A stretch of 64,000 bases of DNA from Kangiella spongicola (lineage in GTDB: Bacteria; Pseudomonadota; Gammaproteobacteria; Enterobacterales; Kangiellaceae). Position numbers and translations under genes: made by a program. Position 1 is the first letter of the stretch. Each line of letters begins with the position of its first letter. Of this stretch, positions 38,499 to 46,688 are shown piece after piece. The notes beneath the pieces were generated by a model. The model ran no database searches. It saw nothing but the letters and a program-made list of their open reading frames with translations, and was not told the origin of the DNA. The stretch lies in contig NZ_QICH01000001.1 of the NCBI RefSeq assembly GCF_003194565.2, positions 806,001 to 870,000 of the forward strand. The letters run 5' to 3'.

Positions 38499-38570
38499 GA
38501 GGTTCTCCTAATTCGTTTTCGCCAACCAGCACCCTATTGGTGCGGTCATCCATAACAACACCCTATGGCT

Positions 38571-40175
38571 TTAAGCCCAATCTTTCAAGATTTTGTCGGC
38601 TCCTTTTTCGGCGATCATCACAGTAGGCGCATGAATATTACTGCCGGTAATCCTCGGCATAATCGACGCATCAATCACTCTTAAGCCAGTTAAACCGTGA
38701 ACTTTCAGATCCGAGTCCACCACTGCCATGTCATCACGCCCCATCTTGCAACCGCCGGCGGTGTGGTAAACCGATTCAACGTGTTGTTTGATCCATTCTT
38801 TTAACTGCTCATCGCTTTGTATCTCTTTACCGGGGCGCTCTTCTTCATCATTAAAAGCGGCCAACGCAGGCTGACTGGCAATGTCGCGGCACAGTCGTAT
38901 GCCTTTGACTAAAGCGTTCAATTCTTTGTCTTTTTCAAAATAATTAGCTTCGATCTTAGGCGCATCAAAAGGATCATTGCTGGCTAACTTAACGCTACCG
39001 CAACTTTCGGGGCGTAAGTGACAAATGTGCATCACATAGCCGCTCTTAAGTGGCGTAAACAATCCTCGCCCATGTGGCTCCATGCGCACTGAAGCAAACT
39101 GGATCTGCAAATCAGGGATCGGTTGGTCAGGACTGGATTTTATAAAACCACCAACATCGGTGGGTGTCGAAATGAAGTTTTTCTTAAACAGCACTTTGCA
39201 AAAGAACTTAATACTTTCCCAGTTAGGTAGTAGCGTTAAAGAGCCACCGGCTTTACTCGAATAACGCACTATCAGGTCTGGATGATCTTGTAGGTTTTCA
39301 CCGACGCCAGGCAAGTCATGCACCAATGGTATATCGTGAGCCTTTAACTCTGCCTCAGGTCCAACACCAGAAAGCTTTAATACTTGCGGGCTATTAATAA
39401 CTCCCGAACTCAGTATGACCTCTTTATTGGCGACTAATTGCTCACGTTTACCCTGCCTGCCCTCTCGACTAATTTCCACACCTACAGCTTTTTTATCTTC
39501 GAACAAAATCCTAGTTACTTGTGTATTAGTCATCACTGTCAGATTCGGACGCTCAAGAGCTTCATCCAAAAACGCATAAGCCGCATTGGCCCTTTGTCCA
39601 AAGGGTGTTTGAGTGACCTGATAAAAACCACAGCCTTCTTGCTCGGCACCATTAAAGTCATCGTTAATTTTATAACCAGCTTGGCCAGACGCTTCAACAA
39701 AAGCCTCGCTAATGGGGAATCGGAAGTTAGTATCGACCACATCCATGGTACCTTTGTCAGAATGGTAATCGTTCGCTCCTCTCGACCAGCGTTCCGACTT
39801 TTTAAACCAAGGTAAAACGTCTTTGTAACCCCAACCCTCACTGCCAAGCTCAGCCCAATGATCAAAGTCCCAGCGATGACCTCGCGTATAAATCATCGCG
39901 TTAATCGAGCTACAGCCGCCTAGACCTTTACCTCGTGGCCAGAAGAAGCGACGGTTTCCGGTATTCGGCTCGGGCTCGCAATGATAGCCCCAGTTGTAAC
40001 GTTTGCTATTCATTAGAACTAGCATATTTAGTGGGTTGGTTTTACGCACCACATACTTACGATCGCTGCCACCCGCTTCAATCAAGCAAACCTTATGTTC
40101 CGGATTCGAACTCAAGCGATTGGCAAGAACGCACCCAGCCGAACCAGCGCCGATAATAATAAAGTCATACATCAT
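38571..40175 (-). CDS. GMC-family FAD oxidoreductase (choline/alcohol dehydrogenase-like)
   Basis: 534 residues. N-terminal FAD loop DFIIIGAGSAGCVLANRLS (4-22), the GMC signatures PRGKGLGGCSSINAMIYTRG (about 74-93) and GVINSPQVLKLSGVGP (about 254-269), and the C-terminal substrate-side residues HVESVYHTAGGCKMG and TGSNIHAPTVMIAEKGAD. It resembles BetA and AlkJ, which oxidise primary alcohols; choline is one option, but no betaine genes are next to it. Start is either of two adjacent ATG codons. Confidence 0.88.
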   Translation of the reverse strand: MMYDFIIIGAGSAGCVLANRLSSNPEHKVCLIEAGGSDRKYVVRKTNPLNMLVLMNSKRYNWGYHCEPEPNTGNRRFFWPRGKGLGGCSSINAMIYTRGHRWDFDHWAELGSEGWGYKDVLPWFKKSERWSRGANDYHSDKGTMDVVDTNFRFPISEAFVEASGQAGYKINDDFNGAEQEGCGFYQVTQTPFGQRANAAYAFLDEALERPNLTVMTNTQVTRILFEDKKAVGVEISREGRQGKREQLVANKEVILSSGVINSPQVLKLSGVGPEAELKAHDIPLVHDLPGVGENLQDHPDLIVRYSSKAGGSLTLLPNWESIKFFCKVLFKKNFISTPTDVGGFIKSSPDQPIPDLQIQFASVRMEPHGRGLFTPLKSGYVMHICHLRPESCGSVKLASNDPFDAPKIEANYFEKDKELNALVKGIRLCRDIASQPALAAFNDEEERPGKEIQSDEQLKEWIKQHVESVYHTAGGCKMGRDDMAVVDSDLKVHGLTGLRVIDASIMPRITGSNIHAPTVMIAEKGADKILKDWA

Positions 40176-40443
40176 AAAATCCGCATCCTTCCAACCTATT
40201 CTTCACCATGCCTAACTCCGCGTAACATTATAATTGCCTTACCTTACTATAAGTTTGTATTCTCACACCAACGCAAATTCTGAAATCACACCGTATGCCA
40301 GTGGGTTATTAGTTTAATTCTTAATAACAGGTCCGCTTGCCAACTACACAGACTATTTTTATGGCTTATGATACCCTCACACACAGAACAACTTTCAATG
40401 CTCAGATTAGAGCAAAACCTTACAAAAATTGAGCAATACCACC

Positions 40444-41640
40444 ATGAGCGAACAGATCGTGAGCACACAAAAGAATTCCGAGCAAACACAGCAAGCCTTT
40501 CCTTGGGTAATCATGATCCTGATGTCTTCAGTAACCTTTGTTGGCTTATTATCAGAATTATTACCATCCGGTGTCTTACCTTCAATAATGGCTGACTTAA
40601 GCATTTCTGAAATTCAAGCTGGTAATCTTGTCGGCTACTACGCCGTTGCCTCAGCTATCTTTGCCATTCCGCTAATTGCATTAACCATGCAATACAATCG
40701 AAAATATTTGCTGCTAGCGTTGCTTAGCGGCTTTGCCGTTTCGAACATCCTTTCCGGCTTAGTCGACGATTACAGCATTATTGTAAGTCTCAGAGTGATA
40801 GGCGGTATCTGTGCCGGCATCATGTGGCCGATGATTGCAGCCTACGGCATGCGTTTAGTGGGCAAAGAACACCACGGCAAAGCCATAGCGGTCATTATGG
40901 CCGGCTCCACTCTAGGTATCAGTATTGGTATGCCAGTCATGACAGCTATTGGTAACGATTTCGGCTGGAGGTTTGAGTTTGTAGCCTTAGGGTGTTTTAT
41001 TGCTTTAATCGCGCTTCTCAGCGTTTTTGTGTTGCCTTCGGCGCCGGGAGAAAAGCTCACCAAGAATACATCACCCTTCGCTGTCTTAAAAATACCAGCG
41101 GTGCTGATTGTAATGTTACTGACCCTGCTTGGCGTCGTTGCGCACTACGTGGTCTATGTTTATATCACCAGTTTGGTGGAGAACGTTCACTTATCAGGCG
41201 GTATCGAAAGCGCCTTACTCTTTTTTGGTATTGGCTCTTTAATATCAGTGCTTCTAGCCGTCAAGCTCACCGACAATCATCTTAGAAGTTTAACTATCGG
41301 CATGTTTGTATTATTAGTGCTTTCCATGCTCATACTACGATTTTTCAGCTCGATACCTGGCGCAGGACACTTTGCCTTCTTTATATGGGGATTGTCGTTT
41401 GGCCCATTAGTAACTCTATTTCAGGCAGCAGTCAGCCGACAGGTAAAACAAGCTAAAGACATCGCCACCTCGGTGCAGTCGTCCGTCTTTAACCTGTCGA
41501 TTATGATCGCATCTTCAATAGGCGGCGTGCTACTCGCAAGTTACTCACCAATGAGCTTAGCTTACCTAGCCATCGCCCTATCGATCCCCGGCATACTAAT
41601 TTCACTTTTCGCTAAAAAGACTTTGGGGAGGGATGAATAA
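40444..41640 (+). CDS. MFS transporter, DHA1/sugar-efflux type
   Basis: 398 residues, twelve membrane helices. The MFS loop motif is not strict, but helix 1 (LMSSVTFVGLLSELLPSGVLPSIMADLSISEIQAGNLVGYYAVASAIFAIPL) is typical of the AraJ/SotB-like DHA1 group that exports sugars or drugs. A TTG five codons upstream in frame is an alternative start; the ATG at 40444 is preferred although neither has a strong ribosome binding site. It is divergent from the GMC oxidoreductase gene. Substrate unknown. Confidence 0.82.
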   Translation: MSEQIVSTQKNSEQTQQAFPWVIMILMSSVTFVGLLSELLPSGVLPSIMADLSISEIQAGNLVGYYAVASAIFAIPLIALTMQYNRKYLLLALLSGFAVSNILSGLVDDYSIIVSLRVIGGICAGIMWPMIAAYGMRLVGKEHHGKAIAVIMAGSTLGISIGMPVMTAIGNDFGWRFEFVALGCFIALIALLSVFVLPSAPGEKLTKNTSPFAVLKIPAVLIVMLLTLLGVVAHYVVYVYITSLVENVHLSGGIESALLFFGIGSLISVLLAVKLTDNHLRSLTIGMFVLLVLSMLILRFFSSIPGAGHFAFFIWGLSFGPLVTLFQAAVSRQVKQAKDIATSVQSSVFNLSIMIASSIGGVLLASYSPMSLAYLAIALSIPGILISLFAKKTLGRDE

Positions 41641-41718
41641 AAGCTAGCGAAAAACTCATAGTGCTTGCCCTAAAACAAAACTAGATGCTTACTAACCCCC
41701 GCAAGGCTGTAGCGAAAA

Positions 41719-41752
41719 CAAAAAAAGCCCCAAGTGACAACTTGAGGCTTTG
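41719..41752. terminator. Bidirectional terminator between the MFS gene and the cassette array
   Basis: AAGCCCCAAGT pairs (one wobble) with ACTTGAGGCTT around a short loop. On the minus strand it is followed by TTTTTTTTG, a strong tail; on the plus strand by a weaker TTTG. It therefore stops leftward transcription from the cassettes as well as rightward transcription from the MFS gene. Confidence 0.75.
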
Positions 41753-41828
41753 ATTCTGAATATTAATTTACTCTGACACCATTAATTTCCGAAAGGCGCA
41801 ATGTAATGGGCGTCCCGTGCCTGCATTA

Positions 41829-41835
41829 GTTAAGC
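41829..41835 (-). other. Possible degenerate attC right-hand core
   Basis: GTTAAGC fits the GTTRRRY core and lies ten bases before the stop of the leftmost cassette gene, the spacing seen in the other cassettes. The left partner is unclear; ACTAACCCCCGCAAGG at 41691 resembles the left end of other sites but would make a 145-bp site containing the terminator. Kept as a weak candidate. Confidence 0.3.
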
Positions 41836-41844
41836 GCAATCTAC

Positions 41845-42132
41845 CTACTTTTGCCACTTGTACCAATCTCTTGCAGCCGCCAGAGCACTGAGGACGCACG
41901 ACCGACACACCCAATATGGATCAGTAAAATTATAAGCTGGGCTCTTGCCACAGTAGCTACACTGTTCTGAAACCGAACCGTCGCTTGTCTCAGTTTCGCT
42001 CACTAAATGCTCAAGACAGTTTTCACATGCATACCCCTCAAGACCAGAAGCCGTTGGTCCGCCACAATTCACGAGCCTCAATACGCATTCTCGATTGCAT
42101 GCGCCTTCAAACGTGAGCCGATCTCGTTTCAT
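41845..42132 (-). CDS. Cysteine-rich zinc-ribbon-like cassette protein
   Basis: 95 residues starting MKRDRLTFEGACNREC. Several C-x2-C pairs are visible: CENC (about 38), CSYC (about 58) and CRSC (about 78), suggesting zinc binding. No family recognised. The frame continues upstream to 42306, but that extension reads through the attC site; the ATG at 42132 abuts the attC core and is the natural cassette start. Leftmost gene of the left integron group; its own attC is degenerate or lost. Confidence 0.65.
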   Translation of the reverse strand: MKRDRLTFEGACNRECVLRLVNCGGPTASGLEGYACENCLEHLVSETETSDGSVSEQCSYCGKSPAYNFTDPYWVCRSCVLSALAAARDWYKWQK

Positions 42133-42251
42133 ATTCAACGCCCCAATCACCGGGCCGGCGTAGTGAAGCGATTTTTGTGGTATAAAGGAGCGCAGCGACA
42201 CCACAAAAATTGCGTAACGTAGCAGGCTCCGCGTGCATTGGCTTGTTATAC
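42133..42251 (-). other. attC recombination site (cassette with PLD-like gene)
   Basis: 119 bp between cores ATTCAAC (left) and GTTATAC (right). Inner boxes CCAATCAC and GTGCATTGG are complementary with one unpaired base, the classical extrahelical-base arrangement. A further hairpin (ATTTTTGTGGT / ACCACAAAAAT) fills the centre. Confidence 0.85.
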
Positions 42252-42257
42252 CTTTGG

Positions 42258-43439
42258 CTAGGGTTGATAGAATATTGCATCTAACATCGCTGCCCGACCA
42301 AGCCAAACTTGCTTAGCCTCATTTTGCTTTGGTTTAGGCGAGTTCCACCACGCAGAATCCATAATTCGGCATACAACATCATCCCAATAACGCTCATATT
42401 CCATCCCAGACTGCTTAATCCCAAAGTCTTTGCAAAGTTGTGTTTTATTTTTCGAATCTAAGCAAACAAACTGGTCTGGTCTTTTTAATGCAAGTAATCT
42501 ACTAGCGATACTTATGCCGTGTCGTCCATTGGGAAACGCGCGCACAAATTCATCAACATAGGCATCATAGTTATCGCGTGTCACAATTCCTTGCAAGGGT
42601 ATTTCGTCTAATGCCGATGATATGTGTTTGTTATTTTCGTTGATTGCCTGATGGTAATAGCCTGCGCCTTTCATGCTCCCGAACCAGCCCCAGTATTCGT
42701 TCCAAGCATTAGGCAATCCAGCAATAGTTTTCCTCTTGCCCAACTCCATTTCAGCAAAAGTCTTACTTTCAGTGAAACATCCACGCACTAACTCAAGGAG
42801 ATTGCAGCGCTCTTTAAAGCCATGGTAAGGGTCATCTTTAACTCGCGCCAAAAAAGCATCCCATGACATGGTCATTATTTCAGTGTGAACCGGAGATTTG
42901 CTTTTTGTGGTAGGGCTGTAACTGCCAGAAATACGTCTCAATGCTCCTTGCTGAGCCTTCCAAAGCTCTCTGTAAGCTTTTGCTTTTTCGACATCTACAA
43001 CCTTACCTTGCAGCCAAAAGTCGTCAATTGCCTGTTCTGTTTCTGCACGAAATTCTTCACTGGAATCCTTTGACGTTATATGAACTAGCAATTCAGTATT
43101 TTCTGTCAAAGCTCCCTTCGTTAAATTTGCACTTCCAATTAGCAAATCCCAATCTGATTTTGACCAAAAGAGAAAAACCTTTGGATGGAACACACCTTTG
43201 GGTTGCATTACAAAATGACAATTATCGAATCCGACAAATTTATCAACAACATCAGGGTGTGTCTGGTAAAAATGCGTTCCAATAACGGCTTTCTTTATCT
43301 TGCTTCGAGCAGAATATATGGCATCAAATGCATCTGTACCTGAACTCGCCCAAGCGACAGCGAAGGATATGTTTTCATGCTTTTCAGAAAGCTTCTTCAA
43401 TTTAGAGTTGAGCGAGCTTCCGCCTTTAGATAACTGCAT
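42258..43439 (-). CDS. Phospholipase D-like nuclease-family cassette protein
   Basis: 393 residues. The N-terminal 150 form a PLD-like phosphodiesterase domain: ISFAVAWASSGTDAF, then a single HKD-like motif HPKVFLFWSKSDWD with IGSANLTKGAL (about 85-112). Single-motif PLD nucleases (for example the BfiI class) act as dimers on DNA. The C-terminal half (about 200-393) is Trp-rich, contains GRHGISIASRLLALKRPDQFVCLDSKNKTQLCKDFG and is not recognised. Nuclease or defence function is an inference. It is the second cassette from the distal end, lying between attC sites at 42133 and 43457. Confidence 0.75.
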   Translation of the reverse strand: MQLSKGGSSLNSKLKKLSEKHENISFAVAWASSGTDAFDAIYSARSKIKKAVIGTHFYQTHPDVVDKFVGFDNCHFVMQPKGVFHPKVFLFWSKSDWDLLIGSANLTKGALTENTELLVHITSKDSSEEFRAETEQAIDDFWLQGKVVDVEKAKAYRELWKAQQGALRRISGSYSPTTKSKSPVHTEIMTMSWDAFLARVKDDPYHGFKERCNLLELVRGCFTESKTFAEMELGKRKTIAGLPNAWNEYWGWFGSMKGAGYYHQAINENNKHISSALDEIPLQGIVTRDNYDAYVDEFVRAFPNGRHGISIASRLLALKRPDQFVCLDSKNKTQLCKDFGIKQSGMEYERYWDDVVCRIMDSAWWNSPKPKQNEAKQVWLGRAAMLDAIFYQP

Positions 43440-43456
43440 CTCTTTGCCTTAATTAG

Positions 43457-43540
43457 GTATAACGCCGCCAGCACAGGCCGGAGCACGCAGTGCGGAGGTC
43501 CAGCCCACGAAGTGGGCGATTGTGCCTGGCCTTGTTAGGC
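43457..43540 (-). other. attC recombination site (DUF4304-like cassette)
   Basis: 84 bp with cores GTATAAC and GTTAGGC. The inner arms include CCAGCACAGGCC and GTGCCTGGCC, complementary with an unpaired base. The gene stop codon (TAA) lies within the right core. Confidence 0.9.
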
Positions 43541-43969
43541 ACTTTTCATTCTCGACTGCATAGCTGGCACGGCATACTTTGAAATCGCTTCTACAACTTG
43601 CCGAACCAGCTCGCTTTCATTTGTTTGGCTATTGAACTCCCACCAGTGATCTAGTTTGGAGGGCATTAAAGTACCAATTCGCTCAGACCAGCCAATCTGC
43701 CATTTGGTATTGGCAGAGGGCTTTTGTGGAAAGTAACTGTATTTTTCTCGGCTTTCTTCCCATTCCTGTTTAGGAACCACATAGATGTTAATTGTAAACT
43801 TTAAACCCTGTGAGTCGCTGTACAATGATTTTTGAAAGCCAATAAGCGCCCAATATTCATCGGACTTAATTGAGTAAGTTTGACCCGAACCTTTGAGACC
43901 ACTCTCTCTTAAGGCTGGCGCTAAAGAGATTTTCATCAACTCTTTAAACTTGACTTGCACTGTGCTCAT
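43535..43969 (-). CDS. DUF4304-like cassette protein
   Basis: 144 residues beginning MSTVQVKFKELMKISLAPAL. The order helix (ALRESGLKGSGQTYSIKSDEYWALIGFQKS), strand (LKFTINIYVVP) and an Arg/Trp-rich middle resembles DUF4304, small proteins common in mobile DNA and sometimes encoded as immunity-like genes. The open frame starts seven codons earlier in the attC region, but this ATG is the first after the recombination core. No ribosome binding site is evident, as often in cassettes. Confidence 0.6.
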   Translation of the reverse strand: MSTVQVKFKELMKISLAPALRESGLKGSGQTYSIKSDEYWALIGFQKSLYSDSQGLKFTINIYVVPKQEWEESREKYSYFPQKPSANTKWQIGWSERIGTLMPSKLDHWWEFNSQTNESELVRQVVEAISKYAVPAMQSRMKSA

Positions 43970-43975
43970 AATGAT

Positions 43976-44053
43976 GCCTAACGCCGCCATAAACGGCGCG
44001 AGCTTGCGAGCGTCCGGCGACCGAAGGGAGCGAGTTTAATGGCCTTGTTAGGC
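43976..44053 (-). other. attC recombination site (PD-(D/E)XK-like cassette)
   Basis: 78 bp, the cleanest site in the window: cores GCCTAAC and GTTAGGC, inner arms GCCATAAAC and GTTTAATGGC with one extrahelical base. The downstream gene's stop overlaps the right core. Confidence 0.95.
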
Positions 44054-44482
44054 ATTTGATTCCCCAAGAAACTCGGAGATTAAATGCCATTTTTCTTCAT
44101 ACTCTTCGTAGCAGGGAATATCTTTCAGGTTTACCTTACCCCAATCTTTGCTGCGTGGAGCGGATTCAATTACGCCAACAGGAAAGACATAATACTTTGG
44201 AGGAAGCACTTCTTTTTTACCGTCTTTAGAGCCACGATTGAGTAAAACTACAACAACGAAATCACAGCCAAAATTTTTGATAGGGAAGCCACCAGCACCC
44301 GTGCGCCACCTACTTTTGACCTGAACCATAGCCGATTTATTTGATTCTGGATTTGTTGCGACCAGGTCATAGCCCGGCATATTCGTATACGTTTTGTACG
44401 AAGCTATTTTGTGAAGTAGAAGCTGACCAAGCACTAAAAATTCTGCGCCCTCAGCCTCCAGTCTTGTATCTAATCTTGGCAT
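44048..44482 (-). CDS. PD-(D/E)XK endonuclease-like cassette protein
   Basis: 144 residues. The nuclease core is visible as GYDLVATNPESNKSAMVQVKSRWRTG (about 39-64), that is D...(Q)xK of the PD-(D/E)XK fold with the glutamine form seen in several families (PDDEXK-type). N-terminal EAEGAEFLVLGQLLLHKIASY is a helix pair that precedes such cores. No catalytic glutamate in E-x-K form, so activity is uncertain. A GGGAG ribosome binding site lies four bases before the ATG. Its stop lies in the attC core. Confidence 0.7.
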   Translation of the reverse strand: MPRLDTRLEAEGAEFLVLGQLLLHKIASYKTYTNMPGYDLVATNPESNKSAMVQVKSRWRTGAGGFPIKNFGCDFVVVVLLNRGSKDGKKEVLPPKYYVFPVGVIESAPRSKDWGKVNLKDIPCYEEYEEKWHLISEFLGESNA

Positions 44483-44495
44483 GATGCTCCCTGAT

Positions 44496-44567
44496 GCCTA
44501 ACGCCCGCATTTGCGGCGCACCGGAGCGCCAGCGTAGGTGCGTCCGACAACAGCCACTTGTTATAAC
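44496..44567 (-). other. attC recombination site (first cassette of the left group)
   Basis: 72 bp with cores GCCTAAC and GTTATAAC, and inner complementary segments CGCCCGC / GCGGCG. The stop codon of the lipoprotein gene at 44568 follows directly. Confidence 0.85.
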
Positions 44568-44924
44568 CTACTTCCACTTAGCCACGGCGTTAGCTTGACA
44601 GGAAGTGATGCCAGTCAGCCCATTTCGGCCCATGGAAATCCGAATTCTTTGCTCGTTGACGGGCTCTATATCCCGCCCCTTATTATCTGCGTGCTCCCAA
44701 GCGATGGCTGTGAGCTGGCTTTTGCAAGCTGTCGCTACCGCATCACTTTCAGGTATGAATTGATAGCGTGAATAGTAAACGGTGATCGCGAATCCATCGT
44801 CCCGTTTTTCGATACCATACTCGGTATCTTTGTCATAGGTTGAAAGAGGTATGTTTGTATGACTGACAGGTGTCGCACATCCAGTCAGCAACATCACAAA
44901 CAGCAAAGCACCCCAAATTTTCAT
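44568..44924 (-). CDS. Small lipoprotein in the first cassette of the left group
   Basis: 118 residues. Signal peptide MKIWGALLFVMLLTGCAT ends in a lipobox LLTGC (cysteine 16). The mature domain has YGIEKRDDGFAITVYYSRYQFIPESDAVATACKSQL and a C-terminal GITSCQANAVAKW with two cysteines that could form a disulfide. No family recognised. GGAG lies six bases before the ATG, and the conserved TATAAT of the repeat lies about 30 bases upstream, so this gene is best placed for expression. Confidence 0.7.
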   Translation of the reverse strand: MKIWGALLFVMLLTGCATPVSHTNIPLSTYDKDTEYGIEKRDDGFAITVYYSRYQFIPESDAVATACKSQLTAIAWEHADNKGRDIEPVNEQRIRISMGRNGLTGITSCQANAVAKWK

Positions 44925-44942
44925 AGTGACTCCATGTAGTTA

Positions 44943-45233
44943 TAACATTTTATTATACGAATTCGTTCGTAACACTCTATTATTACTACTATTTTTATTC
45001 AAGTGTGGGTTTTATTGTTATTTTGAGGATCAGCGGACCTGTTGACCGCTATATCCCGTATATTTAAGACATAATCAGTAGCTTTTTTAGCTATTTCTCA
45101 TCGCTTATTAAGAATATCGATATTTGCCCTTTGTAAGTATTTACTTACTATCTCATTTAATTTAATAGGGATTGTTTATGACTAAGTCTCGATTTATTAT
45201 AAGCATTTGTGAAAACCTTCATTTAAACCATTA
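44943..45233. repeat. Integron-head repeat, left copy (attI/Pc-like region with truncated intI start)
   Basis: 291 bp, about three quarters identical to 51925-52214. Its left end coincides with the G/TT crossover of a GTTATAAC core; the homology stops there, as expected if cassettes insert at this point. It contains a leftward TATAAT (44952-44957) next to the core and a rightward reading frame at 45178. I interpret it as an attI region plus the promoter area and stub of an integrase gene. Confidence 0.75.
44952..44957 (-). promoter_or_regulatory. Putative Pc -10 box for left cassette group
   Basis: Perfect TATAAT on the minus strand, five bases before the attI-like core and conserved in the other copy. 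The -35 box is not clear, so promoter strength is uncertain. It would drive the lipoprotein gene and following cassettes. Confidence 0.45.
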
Positions 45234-45234
45234 A
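45178..45234 (+). pseudogene. Truncated integron integrase start (stub, left)
   Basis: 18 codons, MTKSRFIISICENLHLNH, preceded by AGGG seven bases before the ATG. The frame points away from the cassettes, as intI does relative to its array. The peptide resembles the SPFLxSIRE-type N-terminus of integron integrases. The sequence after it shows nothing of the remaining 300 codons. Confidence 0.55.
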
Positions 45235-45245
45235 CTTCTACAGCT

Positions 45246-46082
45246 CTACTCATTCTCCATATACCAAAGCTCAGAGATAATCTGGTACAAGTCTTTCATC
45301 GCTTCAAGCTTGTCTATATCAACCTTTATTCCTGACTGTTTACGGTATTCTGTAACCAACTCCTGTTCCTGTTGGTCGGAAAGATCGAAGTTAACAACGA
45401 CTCCCGCCAGCTCGAACAGCGGATCGCTTATAGCTGCGTACTCCCAGTCCACCAAAAACAATTGATACCCCGAAAGCAAATTGCCTGGCGAAATATCATT
45501 GTGGCAGCTATTCGACGCCACGAAATAACCAGTCAACTTTTGTCCTTGTTTATATAGCGTTTCTAAGCGTAAGGGATCTGCGTTCTTATTGGCTCGCGCG
45601 ATTTCATAATATTTTGCGAGATGCTTTTTCATATCAAGCTCTGGCAACGATAATTCAGAGTGATGAAGCTCGCTTAATAAACGACTCAACTCAACCACCC
45701 GATCAGGGTTATTGAAGTCTTGATTTATTGTCGGTCTAGCATCAAGCCAAGTCGAGACACGAATCACTTCCGTGTCTAACAAACATTTCGGTAACCACTT
45801 TGATAAAACCGGATTCTCGCTGACCAAACGAGTCTGTGAAGCATACTCTCCACTTGGAAGCTGTTCGAGTTTTGCCTGATCGACGAACTGGACAAAGTAG
45901 TCCTGATGGGCAAGGCTCAATTTAAAGTTAGTATTGGTATCACCGACTTTAAGCAACTGCCAGCTAGCTTGATTGGCGCATTGGCCGACTGTAGTGGGCT
46001 GCAATTCAGACATCAATTCAAGCAACTGATGCCAACTTGTTGCTGAATAGCGCCACCAATCAGGCTGTTGTTTGCTGTTCAT
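45246..46082 (-). CDS. Putative thiamine kinase (choline/aminoglycoside kinase fold)
   Basis: 278 residues from the ATG at 46082; the frame is open upstream but a longer form would overlap pnuT by 53 bases. The phosphotransferase centre is clear: SNSCHNDISPGNLLSGYQLFLVDWEYAAISDPLFELAGVV, with HND...N catalytic residues and DWE metal site (about 185-225). Position at the end of a TPP-controlled uptake operon suggests it traps imported thiamine as the monophosphate, as in described omr-pnuT-kinase clusters. Substrate is inferred from context. Confidence 0.8.
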   Translation of the reverse strand: MNSKQQPDWWRYSATSWHQLLELMSELQPTTVGQCANQASWQLLKVGDTNTNFKLSLAHQDYFVQFVDQAKLEQLPSGEYASQTRLVSENPVLSKWLPKCLLDTEVIRVSTWLDARPTINQDFNNPDRVVELSRLLSELHHSELSLPELDMKKHLAKYYEIARANKNADPLRLETLYKQGQKLTGYFVASNSCHNDISPGNLLSGYQLFLVDWEYAAISDPLFELAGVVVNFDLSDQQEQELVTEYRKQSGIKVDIDKLEAMKDLYQIISELWYMENE

Positions 46083-46671
46083 AGTGTTTTTTCCACCCCA
46101 GCCAGCCAACAATTGCCATTAGGGTATATACCGCGAATAGAATGGCGGTAATTAATAAGCCTTTTTCCCAATACAAAAACATAGAGATAAAATCTATCAC
46201 AACCCAATACAACCAGTTCTCCAGAACTTTCTGCGCCAATAAATAGGTCGTAAATACCGCAAACCAGGTTGTGAACGAATCAATGTATGCAAAGTCCTGC
46301 GTGGTGTATTTATCGAGTAGATAGCCGCTGACAGTTACAATAACTGATAGTCCAACAATCCAGCACAAGTGCGTTTTAAATGACCAGCGACTAATCGGCT
46401 TGTCATCGCCTTTACGCCCTGTAAAGCGCCATAGATAAAAGCCATAAACTGCCATCAATAAATAATAAATATTAAGCAACGACTCCATGAACAGATTAAC
46501 GTCAAAGAACAATACGGTGTAAATCGCTGTACTAAAAAAGGCGGCTACCCAACACCAGATGTTTTCTTTAATCGCTAATAGAAGATAAGCAACGGCCAAC
46601 GCAACCGCCAACCATTCCCAAACGGAAGTAGCCGCTATCTGCTGACCAAATGTTTCTAAGAAGTTGCCCAT
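46060..46671 (-). CDS. pnuT: PnuC-family thiamine transporter (PnuT)
   Basis: 203 residues, seven membrane helices. PnuC-fold marks: WEWLAVALAVAYLLLAIKENIWCWVAAFFSTAIYTVLFFDVNLFMESLLNIYYLLMAVYGFYLW near the start, and LAQKVLENWLYWVVIDFISMFLYWEKGLLITAILFAVYTLMAIVGWLGWKK near the end. PnuC proteins move nicotinamide riboside; members within thiamine operons (PnuT) move thiamine across the inner membrane. The TPP riboswitch upstream and the receptor gene support thiamine. It overlaps the kinase gene by 23 bases. Confidence 0.9.
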   Translation of the reverse strand: MGNFLETFGQQIAATSVWEWLAVALAVAYLLLAIKENIWCWVAAFFSTAIYTVLFFDVNLFMESLLNIYYLLMAVYGFYLWRFTGRKGDDKPISRWSFKTHLCWIVGLSVIVTVSGYLLDKYTTQDFAYIDSFTTWFAVFTTYLLAQKVLENWLYWVVIDFISMFLYWEKGLLITAILFAVYTLMAIVGWLGWKKHYEQQTTA

Positions 46672-46688
46672 TCTGTTCCTTATTGCTT

